From the NCBI GenBank assembly GCA_010015675.1, contig ML976981.1:469104-533103 (forward strand): a stretch of DNA of 64,000 nt, read 5' to 3'. The position numbers and the translations under genes are program-made. Under the pieces are notes generated by a model. It saw only the letters and a list, made by a program, of their open reading frames with translations, searched no databases and had not been told where the DNA came from. Positions 21,545-34,051 of the stretch are shown one piece after another. The DNA is from Byssothecium circinans. Lineage: Eukaryota; Ascomycota; Dothideomycetes; Pleosporales; Massarinaceae. How positions within the stretch are numbered: the first letter of the stretch is position 1; each line of letters begins with the position of its first letter.

Positions 21545-23170
21545 CTACGGAACGAGCGCAACCTTTGCTCCATTCCGACTCTGAAACGTCAATCTCCTCT
21601 CCTCCACCCACTCCAGCACCTCATCTCTATTCTCCAGCCCCGCAAACTCCCTCACGATACGCACCATAATGTACTCAGTTTCCGCATAAACCAGCTTGAG
21701 CGCAGGGCAGATCCTCGGTCCTCCTGAGAAGGGAATATATTCCCAGGTTGGCCTGATGGTATCCCATCGCTCAGGGCGGAATTCGTCAGCGTCATCTCCC
21801 CAGAACGACTTGTCGCGCTGTTGGGAGCGGAAGTTCAGCTCAACGATGTCGCCCTTTTCCACGAGGAGGGCGCTGAAGCCATCCTGCCCTCCGCCTACGG
21901 GTAGCACAGTCGTCTCGAGACATGTGCGGACCGTCCCGGAGTTGAGAGGTGTCAAGCGATGGGCTACGAGAACACGTTAGCTCCACAGCAAAAGCTGATA
22001 CCAGCCGCCGAACTTACTTTCACGAAGCACCCAGTTCAGATACTTGAACGAACATAATAATTCATAAGTGAGCGGCTCAGAAGCCCTCGCCATGATCTCT
22101 GCTCGCAGTTTCGTCCAAGCGCCAGGATTCCTGGCAAGGTGAAAGAACGCGTTACTCAGCGCAACAGCCACATTATCGTGCGCAGGCATGAAAATGCTAA
22201 GGACCAAGAAACGCAGGCTAATCCTGTCCTGGGAAGTCTTGACAAGCTCGTCGATGATGCGCACGTGTTTCTTCTCGCTCGGGGGTTCGTTTCCAGATCC
22301 CGACATGCGGGCGAAAGCTTCGTCGACGCGAGCATCGATGTAGTCCCACACATCTTGACATCCTTTGTAATGTTCCCTCGACCGGAGTGCAGGGTTTAGT
22401 ATCACAACATCGCGCTGCGCGGCGTGGAACGCGTCCATGAAATCCTTGCCCGAGTCTGGTGATGCGAGAGCCTCCATGGAGCGGCCGAAGATAAAATCGC
22501 TGGAAATATCAAGGGTCTGGTTGCTTTGCTCTTAGAACACGGTTGACGAAGGGACTACTTCTGCAAGACCTACCAGTCGTTTAAACAACGGGAACAAATC
22601 CACCGTCGATCCATCCCGTGGAAGCAGTCCCATAAACCGATCCACAAAAGGACCCAAACGATCAAGGTTCGCAATATGCGCAACATCGAAAGTCGGGCGG
22701 ATCAGCGCTCGACTTGTCTTCCACTGAGCTCCGTCTGTGACCAGCATCCCATTCCCGAAGAAGCTCTTCCCTCCTTCATACCGTATAGGTTGCAGGCCGA
22801 ACTTCTCAAAGTGCGTTGATAGTACCGCTTTTGAGACCTCTGGCTGGCATGTTCTGATGAAGACTCTGCCGCCGCGCCGAGTCTTGTACGTTTTCCCATG
22901 GTCGTTGAAAAGCCGGGTGGTGGTGTCGAGGAACGTGAAGTTCTGTGCAGAGGTGCGATTGATCTCGTCGAGGTTGATGTTTGGCCGTGGAGGTTCTTTG
23001 CAACCATATTTCCAGGCGAGCAGAGAACGCGTGAGCCACCGGTTGAATTTCGAATAGAGGAGGACAACTGGGACGGAGAGAATGAGAATTAGGATTGAGA
23101 GGGGAATGGAGCTAATTGCCATCGCTGCGACAGTAAAAGGACGGGAAGAGAAAAAAGATACGAAATGCAC
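21545..23170 (-). CDS. Cytochrome P450, CYP52-like
   Basis: Exons 23170-22574, 22516-22018 and 21963-21545 join to 504 aa, normal for a microsomal P450. The first splice restores LFKRLTLDISSDFIFGRSM and the second restores the K-helix ExxR as E-T-H-R. The N-terminus has a membrane anchor (about 18-42). FFGNGMLVTDGAQWKTSRALIRPTF is split here as FFGNGML and WKTSRALIRPTF, typical of CYP52/CYP539-type alkane or fatty-acid hydroxylases. The haem loop is FSGGPRICPA: the axial Cys is present but the usual Gly two positions later is Ala. The I-helix reads MPAHDNVAVA, lacking the usual Thr of AGxDTT, which may alter oxygen activation. It shares a 525-bp upstream region with the divergent rhodopsin-domain gene. 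Confidence 0.9.
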
Positions 23171-23695
23171 GGTACAAATGATGTCAGAGTTGAGAGCGCG
23201 CCGTTAACGTTCACATGCCAAGATTATAAGCATGCACGAAGGAAGCTAAGGGTGGCACGGATGGTTTGCTACAGTACCTACATGCAGCTCAAACTCTAAG
23301 AGATGCCCGGATACTGTATTAATTTATTCTCGGAATGCGAAAAAACCGGACATCGGGACAGGGCTCTGTTGTGGAAGGTGATACGACACCACCGAACTGA
23401 GGTCCCAGGCGGGGTCATAGTAATATACCCGGTGAACCGGTAACTCCAATGATTCCAGCTAGAAGTACTCAATCACTCTACGAATGGCACACTCTCGTTC
23501 GTATTCTGAGCCTGTTATCTTTTGGGGTCCAAAAACCCCAGCGTAAAGCCGTAAACCCAGCATTCTATTTCCGTGACCATCACTCAACCATCTCATGGCC
23601 CCTTATGTAGCCTTTCTTCCCTCCCATACGCTTATGACAGTGCTTGCAAGGTCGCATCTTGCCCCGCTGCCTGAATCTGAATCTGAATCTTCACC
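23171..23695. promoter_or_regulatory. Shared divergent promoter, P450 / rhodopsin-domain gene
   Basis: The two start codons point away from each other across 525 bp. The stretch holds two CCGGT copies in direct orientation (23429-23442, CCCGGTGAACCGGT), which contain CGG/CCG triplets as used by zinc-cluster regulators, and a small inverted repeat TGGGGT-N6-ACCCCA near 23523. Co-regulation is inference from the arrangement. Confidence 0.4.
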
Positions 23696-25020
23696 ATGTC
23701 GCATCAGTCGAACCTCCAGCTTGGATCGTACACGGCAGCCATCGGTGGGATCGCAGCGTTGCTAGGCCTCGATGTGCTCGTCGTAGGCACGCGTTTCTAT
23801 GTGCGGAAGTCCTTAAACTATAAGCTGAGCCTTAATGACTGGCTTACAATACCCGCCTTAGTAAGACGATAACTATGCCGCAATACGCCCCTAGACTAAT
23901 CGTTATGTAGCTCCTGAACATCGGCATGGCGACAGCCATGTTCTACGGCGTGGGAAAAGACTTTATGTTCAGCCGAACAGTAACGCAGCTCCCGGGCCCC
24001 GAGCTGGTCGGCAAAATCCTAAAAGCCTACTCGACCATCAAACAAGTACGTTTTTGAGGCGCCCACGATCCAACCCAAGAAAGCAGCAATATCATTGACA
24101 CACCTCCCAGATCGAGTTCGCAGTGATCCTCATGTCCCTAACAGCCCTAGCCCTCATCAAAGTCAGCTTCCTCCTCTTCTACAAACTCGTCTTCGTCTAC
24201 GACAAATGGCGCTTCTTCGACCCGCGAAACATGCTCATGAACCTCCTGATCGCCACGATAATAATCTGGGACATCGGCTTCAGCCTGACGCTTATCCTCT
24301 CGTGCCGGGGCAAGAGCGGGAGAGTGAGCACGTACTGGGACACCAAGACATCCAAGGAGCTGACGAGTAAATGCATCAATCCGTTCGTGTACATGTACGC
24401 GCTGTCCATCAGCGATTTCATCACCGACGCGATTATTATCCTGATCCCGATCCCCATGGTTTGGAAACTGCATCTCCCGACGCGAAGGAAGTTCGGCGTG
24501 TCGCTTATTTTTCTGCTGGGGTCTTTGTAAGTCGCGAGTAGATACCAAGGATAGAGGGGGATTTTGTTTCTTACAGCACATTTAGGGCTGCTCTGGCTTC
24601 TTTGATCAGACTCATCTGGATGGCGGATATGATGGCCATTGGCACAAATCCGTCAAAGCACCCGGATCCCTTGAGTACGTGCTCACTAACTAACTAAACT
24701 GCTATGCGTCAAACTAACCGCTATCAGCAATGCTTTCGAATGAACTCTTCTGGTATGTCATTGAGTCCGAGCTCGCTCTCCTGGCCGTATGTCTTCCCGC
24801 TCTGTCCGGCCTAAGGCGGACCCGCCCTGTGAATAATATTGTCCGAAGCGTTCAAAGTAAACTCAGCTTGAGATCATCCGGGTCTGATAGGGGCGGACGA
24901 CCGTATGAGAAGGGGGAAACTCCCCGATCGAGTCATTCCCATGAGAAGAGGAGTGCTGCCGCAGAGGGAGGGGCTGGTCATGTTGATGTATTGCCAGACT
25001 TAGAGTCGCAAGTTTCTTGA
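23696..25020 (+). CDS. Fungal rhodopsin-domain (SAT3/PTH11-like) integral membrane protein
   Basis: Five exons, 23696-23860, 23911-24045, 24111-24526, 24577-24674 and 24728-25020, join to 368 aa. All four introns are GT-AG and about 50-65 nt. The product is a seven-helix membrane protein: early helix IGGIAALLGLDVLVVGTRFYV followed by a DDWxT-like NDWLTIP, and later helices LALIKVSFLLFYKLVFV, LLIATIIIWDIGF, and DFITDAIIILIPIPMVW with the LPTRRKFGV loop typical of this family. The C-terminal 90 residues are a polar Ser/Arg tail. Members are often found in secondary-metabolite clusters and among PTH11-like receptors; the ligand is unknown. I chose the start because it gives the standard short N-terminus before helix 1. 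Confidence 0.88.
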
Positions 25021-25679
25021 AAGCATTAATGACAAAGAATGTGCATCCTTTATTACGATGTTACCTTGATACTTGGTCAGTAGCTTCGTTAAATCCCGAA
25101 GTTGCAAACGCCATCGAAGCCGCGACAGAAGATTGCCGAGTTATAGTAAAATGCCGCGGGTAGGGTCAGCCGAAGCTTATGCCTAAGAGCATGAACGACT
25201 CAGTGCCAACAACCCAGTTCTGGCGTCGATCTGCGTATCACCGGCGAGAAACCCTCAAGATCGTCCATACACACACCTATCCCACGTAAGCAAGAACCAT
25301 ATCTCAATCACATAAGTACACGTACAACGTGACTAACCTGCCCAAGCCCGACACCAACCCCAACCCGACCCATCCCAGCCAATCTCTGCACGTTACACTC
25401 TCAACCCAAGTACGAAGTACACAACGAAGCACCCACAGCTGAAGGAAAAAGGCAGACGTATACCATTGCTCATCGCCCAGAGAGAATGTGTCCTAGGGCA
25501 TATACACTTACTTCATCATAACAGGCCCGTCCAATGACGACGAACTCAACCTCATTAACCCACCCACCCATCCATCCATCCCTCCACCCCATCTATCCAA
25601 GCGAAAAAACCCATACTCGCCATAGAAAAAACTCTCCTTGTTCATATTGGACCACCACACAAAGCGCCCACACCACCTA
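25021..25679. other. Intergenic between convergent genes
   Basis: These 659 bases lie between the stop of the rhodopsin-domain gene and the stop of SEY1. They are C-rich toward the right, with a CCAT microsatellite. No gene is supported. Confidence 0.5.
25559..25590. repeat. Imperfect (CCAT)n microsatellite
   Basis: About eight 4-bp units of CCAC/CCAT/CCCT type, just outside the SEY1 coding end. This is ordinary low-complexity DNA in a probable 3' untranslated region. Confidence 0.7.
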
Positions 25680-28508
25680 TCAAATATCATCCAAGTCATC
25701 AACATCATCTTCCCTCTTCTTCCCATCGCCATTCAACCGCTCCATAGCAATACCCCCATCGCCATCATACCGCCTCCGTCCCCCGCGTTGCTGCTGGCCT
25801 GACATAGCCATAGCCTGGCGTCCAGTATCCGAAGACTCCAAGAAGTCGCGGAGTCGCTCTTTGCCTACTTCGAGCGCTTGTTGGGACGCTGCATTGGCCA
25901 TGCGCGCCATGGGGCCCCAGAGGTTGAGCGTGTAGGTTACGTAGGCGCCGACGCCGGCGAGGATGAGGAAGATGAAGTAGACGGGGTTGCGGAGAACTAG
26001 TTGTAATAAGTACGATGAACACGGTGGGGAGGGCAAGGGGAGACCTTACCAGCTACTATCTCGTTCCAACCCAAGGCGAGTAGAAGACCGTAGAAATACA
26101 AAGGTACTTGTGTCATGCCGCCAATCGCACTACGCTTGGCTTCGACGTAGACGCCATCGGCAGTCTTCTTGAATCGAACGAGCAGATCGGCTTGTTTAGC
26201 ATCGCTGATGACCGTCATTTCTTCCTCGAGACTCTTGCCCTCGTCATCGTCAACACCGCCAATTGGTGCAAGGTCTTCTTCGTCGGCCGGTGATACGGAC
26301 GCCGGCGGTTCGCCTATCCAAGCGTCAAGCGGTGGTGGTGCGGACGTCTTTGAAAGCTTGAAACGACACAGCAGCGGTATTAGAGTGATTGTCGACTCGC
26401 GGGCTTTTGTGTACAGGCCTTCGATGTCGTCGGTGGGTCGCCATATCCTGGGCACGCCGGACTCATCGTATCGGAACTTGTCTTCGAAGTTCTCGCGCAA
26501 TTTCAGCAGGATGTTGCCTTCCATGACCTCCTCGTCGATCTTGGCGCGAAGCACGCCCCACGATTTGCGTCGTAACCGCCACAGACCGACTTCAACCTCG
26601 TCAGGGCTAGCGTCAAAACTCCGTGCTCGGTCAGTGAATCGCTTCTCAGCATCGGTGACTGTTTCAGTAAAGATCGTCCAGACGCGATCCCAGAGGTCCT
26701 TTTCAGTCGCCGGTCGCTCGCCATGCTCGGGTGCTCCAGAGCCTCCCCGCCCACTGCCAAGCTTGTTGAACTCCAAGCCAATGGACTCATCTAAGCGTGA
26801 CCGTACCCACCGCTCGACGCGTGTAGCCAGCCGTCGCATCTCTTCCTTGCGTAGACGAGAGGAGACCTTGTCCAGCTCCTTCTTATACAGATTCAACTCT
26901 TGTGTGTAGGTGCTCCAGGGTGCCCCTTCTACGAGCACATCCTTTCCCTCCTTTTCGAACCTAACGAGCGCATTCTTCTTCTCGGTTTCTACTATGTGAG
27001 CGAAGTCGTAGGATGCACCCTTCTTCTGGCCGTCTTTAACGGCTGCGCTGACGGCGTTGCTGAATGTCTCGACGCCAGACTTGTGGGCGGCACTGAGTTG
27101 CTTCTGGAAAAGCGCTTTGAGTCGAGTGTCAACCTTGCTCTCAAGTTCCGCCTTCTTCCGCGTGTAGACGCCCTTGTGGTACCGGCTAGCATTGGTCTCA
27201 AAGTCCTTGAGCACTTTTGATCGTGCGGCATTCATCGCAGAACCGAGCTCTGCAATGACTGAGGGTTTGCCGGACCGAGCATCCTCAGCTTGCGTATCTT
27301 CAAATGGCGTGATCTTCTCGTCAAAAGCAACCAAGACCTCTCGTGAGATTTCGTCGCATCGGAACTGTGCCAAAAGCTCCTGCTGTGTGGGGAGATCCAA
27401 GTCCTTGTTGTTCACTATCTGGTCCCAAACACCCTCGGCGTAGACCGGAAATCCATCGGCGGGAATCCTTCGGTGATACTGGGGAAGGAAGACGGGGAGC
27501 GAGGCTTCCTCCAGCAGACCGCTCTTGTTGGGGTCATTGTATCCTTCCCGGAACCTTGTACCCAGCTTTTCCACCTCCTGCTCGAACTTCTCGGGTTGTA
27601 GAATCTTGTGAGGTAGCGCGACGAAGGCAAAGTCAAAGTAGTCTTCGATGCGCGCATTTTCAAGGCCGGCGGGCTTTGATATCGTCGCCCAAAGCTTTGA
27701 CAGGTCTTGTAGGAGAGTGTTTTGTAGGTTGGTAAGGGGCGTGGTACCGAGGTGGTCGCGGATTACGAAGAAAAGGAGAGAGCGCGGCATGGTCCTGAAG
27801 CTGTCAGTGAGCCCCTACATGTAGTATTCTTCGCGTATACATACTTGCTGTCCTTCACAAAGAGCTGCAAGTTGACCTCAAAAACCGTCTTGAGCAGTCC
27901 CATGTTCGCACCCTGATACAGACCAACCTGGTGCTCCCAAATATTCACTATGAGCACCTCGCTGGTCGCCAGCGCAAAGAGAGCGCTCTTGCGCTCAAAG
28001 TCCTGGTCCTCCCCGCGCTCCCGACCATCCGTACCCTCGACATCCATAACCAGGATGTTTTCCGCCATGCCCCTGCTATCCCCCTCGCGTTTGTTCTTGC
28101 TCATCCATATCCCCTTGGTCGTCTGGCGGCGCTCCTGCTCGGACATGACACCAAACTGCGTGCCGAAGAGGTAGTTGAGGAGCGTGGATTTGCCTGTAGA
28201 CTGCGAGCCGAAGACGGATATGAGGTGGTAGTTGAAGCCGGCGGGTATGATCTTCTCGACGTTGAGATATGTGGACAGGTTTCCACTACATTGCGCGCAC
28301 GTTAGCACGCCGTGAACATGTCGATACAGACGAATACGCACTTGAAGACCTTGTCCTCGTCGATGACCTGGATGCCATGCTCGTACTCCTCGCGCGAGGC
28401 ATCCTCACCGACCGAGGCGAAGTGGGCATTCATCATGAGGGAGGGCGCAGACGGATGCTTGATGTTGGTCGGCCTGCTGCCATTGCCGTTCACCTGGAGT
28501 GAAGCCAT
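25680..28508 (-). CDS. SEY1: Sey1, atlastin/RHD3-type ER membrane-fusion GTPase
   Basis: Exons 28508-28342, 28285-27845, 27794-26050 and 25996-25680 join to 889 aa. Junctions restore [37 protein letters not shown] and [20 protein letters not shown], as in the family. GTPase motifs are clear: P-loop GSQSTGKST, switch-region Thr in [10 protein letters not shown]3 [10 protein letters not shown] and G4 VIRDH. A long helical middle domain follows, then two adjacent C-terminal membrane segments ([12 protein letters not shown] and [18 protein letters not shown]) and a charged tail. Sey1 mediates homotypic fusion of ER tubules, giving three-way junctions. Met at 28508 is chosen over an in-frame Met six codons upstream because it begins the conserved short leader. 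No oddities are seen. Confidence 0.95.
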
Positions 28509-28999
28509 GGTTGCGCTACGGGCCAAACGCGACTCGGGCTAAAGAATAATTGGTGTAGTGCCTAGGGGTGTAGGAGAGTTGTGGCTAGCCGTTGATGTCA
28601 CACGGCGAGGGTGTAGGAAGCCAGCGGCACTCATTCGTCGCTGACCTCGCTTAGCGGTAGGGGATGGTGACTGCTGCGTGAATGACGGTCCGAATGCATC
28701 ATGAGGATACTTGGAAAGAGTGGCCAGATCACCAAGTCTGTCTTTCACCGCCCTTCGCGATATTTGAAACATTGAACTCGCCGCATGTTTGTGCATTTAA
28801 CGTCGTCTTCGTAGGGCTTCATAGTCTTGGCACATGTTATCCCTCGGCTATTGTTGCCATCGTCTAAATATCATTACTACCCTCTGCATTATGCAAAACG
28901 AAACGCCATCCAAATGCATGGCTTGCACTGAGTCTATCGTGTCGTCCATAAAGATATAATATACATCCCGTAGGTAAAACATCCATATCGGATACAGCA
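28509..28999. other. Intergenic, SEY1 upstream region
   Basis: These 491 bases hold the SEY1 promoter and the 3' side of the next minus-strand gene. No gene or distinct motif is supported. Confidence 0.45.
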
Positions 29000-30685
29000 T
29001 CAACCATAGGAAACACCAACGCCACCTGCTCTACCGTTCATCCCGTTAGCTCTCCATGCCTCTTCTGCTGTTGCGCCTCCCGGCATCCAAGCCGGCTGAT
29101 TCGAACCAGCGCGTGTCCTAGACGTGCCCATGTCGTCATCTCTCTTCTCTTCTCTGTTTATTGATGGGTAAGCGCCGGTCCCAGCGGAGAACGTAGCTGG
29201 GCTAGCAGTAAACGTCGGGCGGGAGAGGTTGTCGGTGGTGAGGGGAAGTAGAGTGCCTTGGGCTTTTGACTGCAGTGCGCGTGCCACCTTGTCTTTCTTC
29301 GCCGCATCCGACGTCCTATCATACAGATACAGTCCAATGAAGGTGAGAGCGAAGCCGAAGATTTGCACTTTGGTGACTGGCTTTCCAAACCAGACGATTG
29401 CAAAAACGATGACAAAGACACGCTTGATGAGGCTGGCGACCGAGTACGTCACCGGCGAGATCATGGAGAGCAGGACGAAGGCGACAATGTTTTGTCCAAA
29501 GTGGAATGTGCCGTTGAACAGAAATTCGAGGAGTAGTCGACTGTGATCATACGAGCCGGGTCGTTTCGAGAGGTCAATGGATGCATCGCGAAGGAAGTCT
29601 CCCAGCAGAGTGAAGCCTTCCGACCAGACCCAGAGCGGGACTGTTAATAAGAAGGCGAGGCCGGAGGAGTAGCACAGCAGGTTGAGCTTATCTGGCTTCG
29701 CAGCGCGTGTCGGGATGAGCCCGTCCTTTTCAGCAGCAGCGGCTTCGTTGAAAAGCTTCTTAGAAATCATGTTCTGGGTTACGAATAGTATGGCGCTTCC
29801 AAAAGCCATCACTAGCCCCATGAAATTAGCGTTGAAGTCGGCAGAGCAGGCCATGACCACACCAAGTGTGAGGGGGATTAGTGAGAGATAAGTGGGCATC
29901 GAGTAGTGGATTCTGTAAAAGATGCGGTACGCGGCCACGGTCAACAGAGGGGACAGTCCCTTGATGGTGTGGACGAGCGATACGGGTATTCTCCGCGTCG
30001 CATCGGAGCTCATAACATGCCCACCGATCTGGAAAATGGCAAGCGGTAGCACGGTTTGTACCAGTTCTCGTGTTGGTGGCCGTATGCCGTACTTTAAAAA
30101 CGGCATAAGCTGCTTTATGCGGGGGTATCGTCTTGCTAGCGCGGCAAGGAATAAGCACCATCCGGAGACGAATGCAAACTGGACGAGCGTGAGGGTGACG
30201 GGCTGCGGCAGGGTCGTGAGGATGGCTTTCGAGGAGGTATTGGAGAATATGGAAGTCATGTACCAGACGCCGCAGAGTATCTATACAATCAGCAGCCGAC
30301 ATCTAAGGGATCATTCTTCCACACATACGACTAGCTTCGGCGACACTGGCGCCTTCAGCGCATCCGCGATCTCATGTGCATTCTGGCTCACGCTCGCCTT
30401 GCGCGTCCGTATCGTCCTAAAAGCTTCACTCAGACTCTTCTGTCTCCCATGGGTGTGCGCTGAACCATTCGCATGCCCCCGTTTCTGCTCTCTTCGCGGC
30501 TGCCACCGGCCTGAGGGCGGCGGGTGGCCGTTCGTCTGGGCTGCGCGGTTCGGGCTGGGGGTGCGTGACGAGCTGACGCCGAAGGGCTCCTCCTCCTCCT
30601 CGTACGTGGGGAGCAGGTCGGGCTGGAAGGCGGGGAACTTGAAGGTCGCGTTCGGGTTCGAGTCGACTGGTGACGCGGAAGCCAT
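29000..30685 (-). CDS. Sly41-like triose-phosphate-transporter-family protein
   Basis: Exons 30685-30329 and 30280-29000 join to 545 aa; the junction gives PKLVILCGVWYMTS, the start of the first membrane helix. The first exon is a 119-residue polar, low-complexity cytosolic leader (Ser/Pro/Arg rich). The second holds about ten helices of the drug/metabolite transporter fold with TPT-family motifs: NTSSKAILT, LVQFAFVSGW, VSLVHTIKGLSPLLTV, LIPLTLGVVMA and, near the end, SPVTYSVASLIKRVFVIV. A polar C-terminal tail with a Gly-rich end follows. The yeast relative Sly41 is an ER/Golgi protein that suppresses loss of Ypt1; the transported substrate is not known. It is divergent from the hydrolase gene across 407 bp. 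Confidence 0.9.
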
Positions 30686-31092
30686 AGCGACGGCTGGGAG
30701 GGGACGGTGGGTCGTGGGATTATCGCAATGCCGTCGTTAAGCCATGAGGGCTGAGCAAGTGCTGAGATCTGAGCTGCGGTAGTCGTGGTCTCAATGCACT
30801 GTATCTCGCTGTGGAGCACACGTATTACGCCCAACTGATGCGGTTGTACAGGTGTGACGGTGGTTTGCGTGTATCGTCAAAGGGCGACGTCTGGTGTTGA
30901 GCTACAGGAGAATTAATTGACGGCGCCCGTTCGTGACATGCGGCCGTCCGAAAGCGGGTCATTCTGTAATTAGCAGCGCCGGACAGGGGCATCCCCGCCA
31001 AGCGTTGATGACGATTGCTTGATCCAACCACATCTCGCCAGCGCCGCCGCCACCATCTCGTCACATGTGAGCCTCACCAGCCAGGCAGCATC
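30686..31092. promoter_or_regulatory. Divergent promoter region
   Basis: This 407-bp stretch separates the starts of the Sly41-like gene (-) and the secreted hydrolase gene (+). No specific site stands out beyond the arrangement. Confidence 0.4.
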
Positions 31093-34051
31093 ATGAAGAC
31101 GGTTCCCTTGTCTGCGTTATTGGGCCTCTGCATTCTTGTTGTGCCGCCTTGCGAGGGTAGCCAGCATGGTCTAGGTCATCGCCAGGAGAGTGCTCCCTTA
31201 TCGTTCAGCAGCTCGTGGCAGGTGCTAGGCCCATTCCAGATTGGAACACGAGGCATGCCAATATTTCTCGCAATTATTGTCTGAATGGATTCAGCTGACG
31301 ATTCAATAGAAGCTACGTGGGGAGCCGACCCTCTAGAGTACGTTGGGGGGTTTCGGTCACTCCACTATGACCCCAACTCGGCCTATCAGTCCTCGCTACC
31401 AGCTAATGGGACGGCGAAGTGGAACACCACTGAGCCAACTCAGACTTCCTCTTCCTCTACATCTGCCAATGCCACCTTGAGTATCAGCTACTCGAACGTA
31501 GACTGGGACTTTCTCAAAGTAGTGTACGGATGGGCTGCGGTCCAATATCAGGCATGGGCTCGCGGCAACCTAACAGTGAGCGGCAATGGGACTCAACACG
31601 TAATTCTCTATACAGATGCCATCATCGAGTACTGGGTCGACGATGTCCACTACTTTGGAGGTGACTTCTTCACATTCCGAAAGGCGCCGCCAGTCCTGCA
31701 TCTAGCTCCGGGGACGCACAAGATTGATCTTCGTCTAGTACGAGACGTGAGAGCTTTCGGAGGCATTCTTGCACCAACAATCGACGTGATTGTTCACGCT
31801 GAATTGGCGACCACGACTCTCGAACTTGCCAAGCCCGGGATCCTGATGCCGGGTGTAGTTGATGGGAGACTTGCCTCCCCAGTAGGCTCAGTGGTTCTTC
31901 GAAACAGTGGAGGGAGTAGCGTCGAGATCGTGGATATCCAAGCTTCACCCGTGAGGTCTCCGATTTCTTTGCAGAAGCTGGACTTCCAACAGGTGCTCGT
32001 ACAAACTTGGCGAGTACTAACTGCTGGTCAGACAAACTCAACCCCTAGTAATGCAGTTGGTATAGTAATAGCTGCTGGTCAAACGAGGCCAGTGGCGTTC
32101 AATGTTTCTTTGCCCTCAAGCAATGTTTCTTTTGTAGACTATGTGATCACTTACAAGTCCTTCGGGGGAAGTCAAACGTCCACTCTGTCGGTCTCGCAAA
32201 ATTTGACCAAGACATCAATCTACAACCCTCATAAGATCACCTACCTCCATCCCGGCGGCATGGCGTCCTATGCCATGCTACGACCACCAGCTAGAAATGC
32301 CAGTTGCGCCTCAGGACAGAACAGGTTACCTGTCCTTTTGGGATTGCATGGTGCTGGGTTAGAGGCAGATAGCGACATGGTGTCACACGCTCTGGATCCG
32401 GTTCCTGACCTTTGTGCTTGGGTCGTGTTTCCAACTGGGTACGTTGAAAACTCGTACCAACGACACTCTGAATAAGCCTTGCTGACTTTGGACCTCCCAC
32501 AGTGTGACTCCTTGGAGCGGTGATGACTGGCGTAGGTATATTAGTGGCATTTCGGTTTATATACTGACAACAGTCCAGATAACTGGGGCTTTGCTGATGT
32601 AGAAGCTGCTGTAAACAGTATCCTTACTTGGATTGAGTATGTTGGGTGGCAAGGCCCGGGCGTGGACATCAATCGATGGATTCCATCAGGACATTCGAAC
32701 GGCGGTCAAGGTACTTGGTATGCGCTCACGCATCGACCGGACAAGGTACTCGCCGCAGCACCAGTGTCCGGCTACGCATCAATTCAGAGTAAGTCATCTA
32801 CTTGCCGCACGATCACTCTAACGTTGTGCAGAATATGTACCCTACGAGTTGTGGCAGCCAGCAGATCCCCGCCGCACTGCTGTTGTCAGCGCATCGCTCA
32901 ACAGCTATCGCCATGAAATGCTTATGCCCAACGCTCGCGGTATCCCAATTCAGCAGCAACATGGTGGGATAGACGACAACGTTCCGGCGTACAACTCACG
33001 TCTTCTTGCGCAGCAATTGTTCCTTTCTGGCACGAACTCGAGCTACAACGAAGTCGCGGGCCAGAACCATTGGTGGGATACCGTCATGACAACGCCACAG
33101 TTGGTCGACTTCTATTACATGCAAACTAGGAACAACGCAAGCATTCCTAGGAAGTTGGATGAGTTCGAATTTGTCGTCGGTGACCCAGGAGATATGGGTT
33201 CGAAGGGCGGTATTAAAGTATTACTACTAGAGGAGCCTGGGCAGTATGGGAGAGTCCGTGTGGAAGGGCACACTATCTCGACATCCAACGTGTTGAGTCT
33301 GGAGTTCGATGTTACTTCCTTCGGTGGCCAAGCCGTCTCCATCGATGGCACTAGCATTGCTCCTATCTCTCAATCGAGGAAAGACTCAACTACCTTAACT
33401 CCCCTTTCCAAACGTAATGGGAGATGGGAAATCGGGTCATTATCGTCAGCAGACAGCAACACCCCTCAGCGCTCAGGCAGACAACTCGGCTCCATGACGG
33501 CCATACTTCGCACGCAAGGTCCTTTCATCATCAGACACCAAGGCTCCAACACCTCCGCCCACATCGCCCTCCAAGTCTCCCGCAACCTCCACCAATACTT
33601 CCAAGCCGACGCTTCCATCTCCTCCTCGTCCTGGGAATCAGATTCCACCTCTTCCGAAACCGGCAACATGATCACCGTCGTCCTCAACAACACGCTTCCT
33701 CCATCCTCATACCCTGACTTCGATTTCCCAATCTCTGTCAACTATCCATCACCCGGCATCAGTGTCCGAGACGCTAAAGATGATGAGCATGTATATGGCA
33801 GTGATGGTTCGTCTATTGGTGCGGCTTTCTTAAGGCCGCTGGAGGATGAGAGGCTAGAACTTGTGCTTTGGGGCAGTGATGCAGAGGGGTTGCGCCAGGC
33901 GGCACGGTTGGTGCCGATGGTAACTGGGGTTGGACAGCCGGACTTTGTGGTTTTGGGAAAGAGCGCGAGGTGGAGGGGTGTTGACGGTGCGCTTGCAATG
34001 GGGTTCTTTGATTGGGAGTGGAAGGTTAGTGGGGGAAGTGTTGTCTCGTAG
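31093..34051 (+). CDS. Secreted S9/prolyl-oligopeptidase-like alpha/beta hydrolase
   Basis: Five exons, 31093-31252, 31310-32438, 32503-32531, 32579-32788 and 32832-34051, join to 915 aa. Intron 1 has a GC donor (GCATGC) and TAG acceptor; no GT donor nearby keeps the frame, and splicing there gives FQIGTREATWGADPLE. The third exon is only 29 nt (VTPWSGDDW). The N-terminus is a signal peptide (LLGLCILVVPP). Residues about 60-410 are a beta-rich, N-glycosylation-rich domain. The hydrolase domain has PVLLGLHGAG, nucleophile elbow GHSNGG, Asp in GGIDDNVP and His in GQNHWW, a complete Ser-Asp-His triad. A beta-rich C-terminal domain follows. It is probably an extracellular peptidase or esterase; the substrate is unknown. 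Confidence 0.88.

Noticed and set aside
26169..26909. 246-aa plus-strand ORF
   Set aside because: It lies entirely antisense to exon 3 of SEY1; Ser/Arg-rich shadow of coding sequence.
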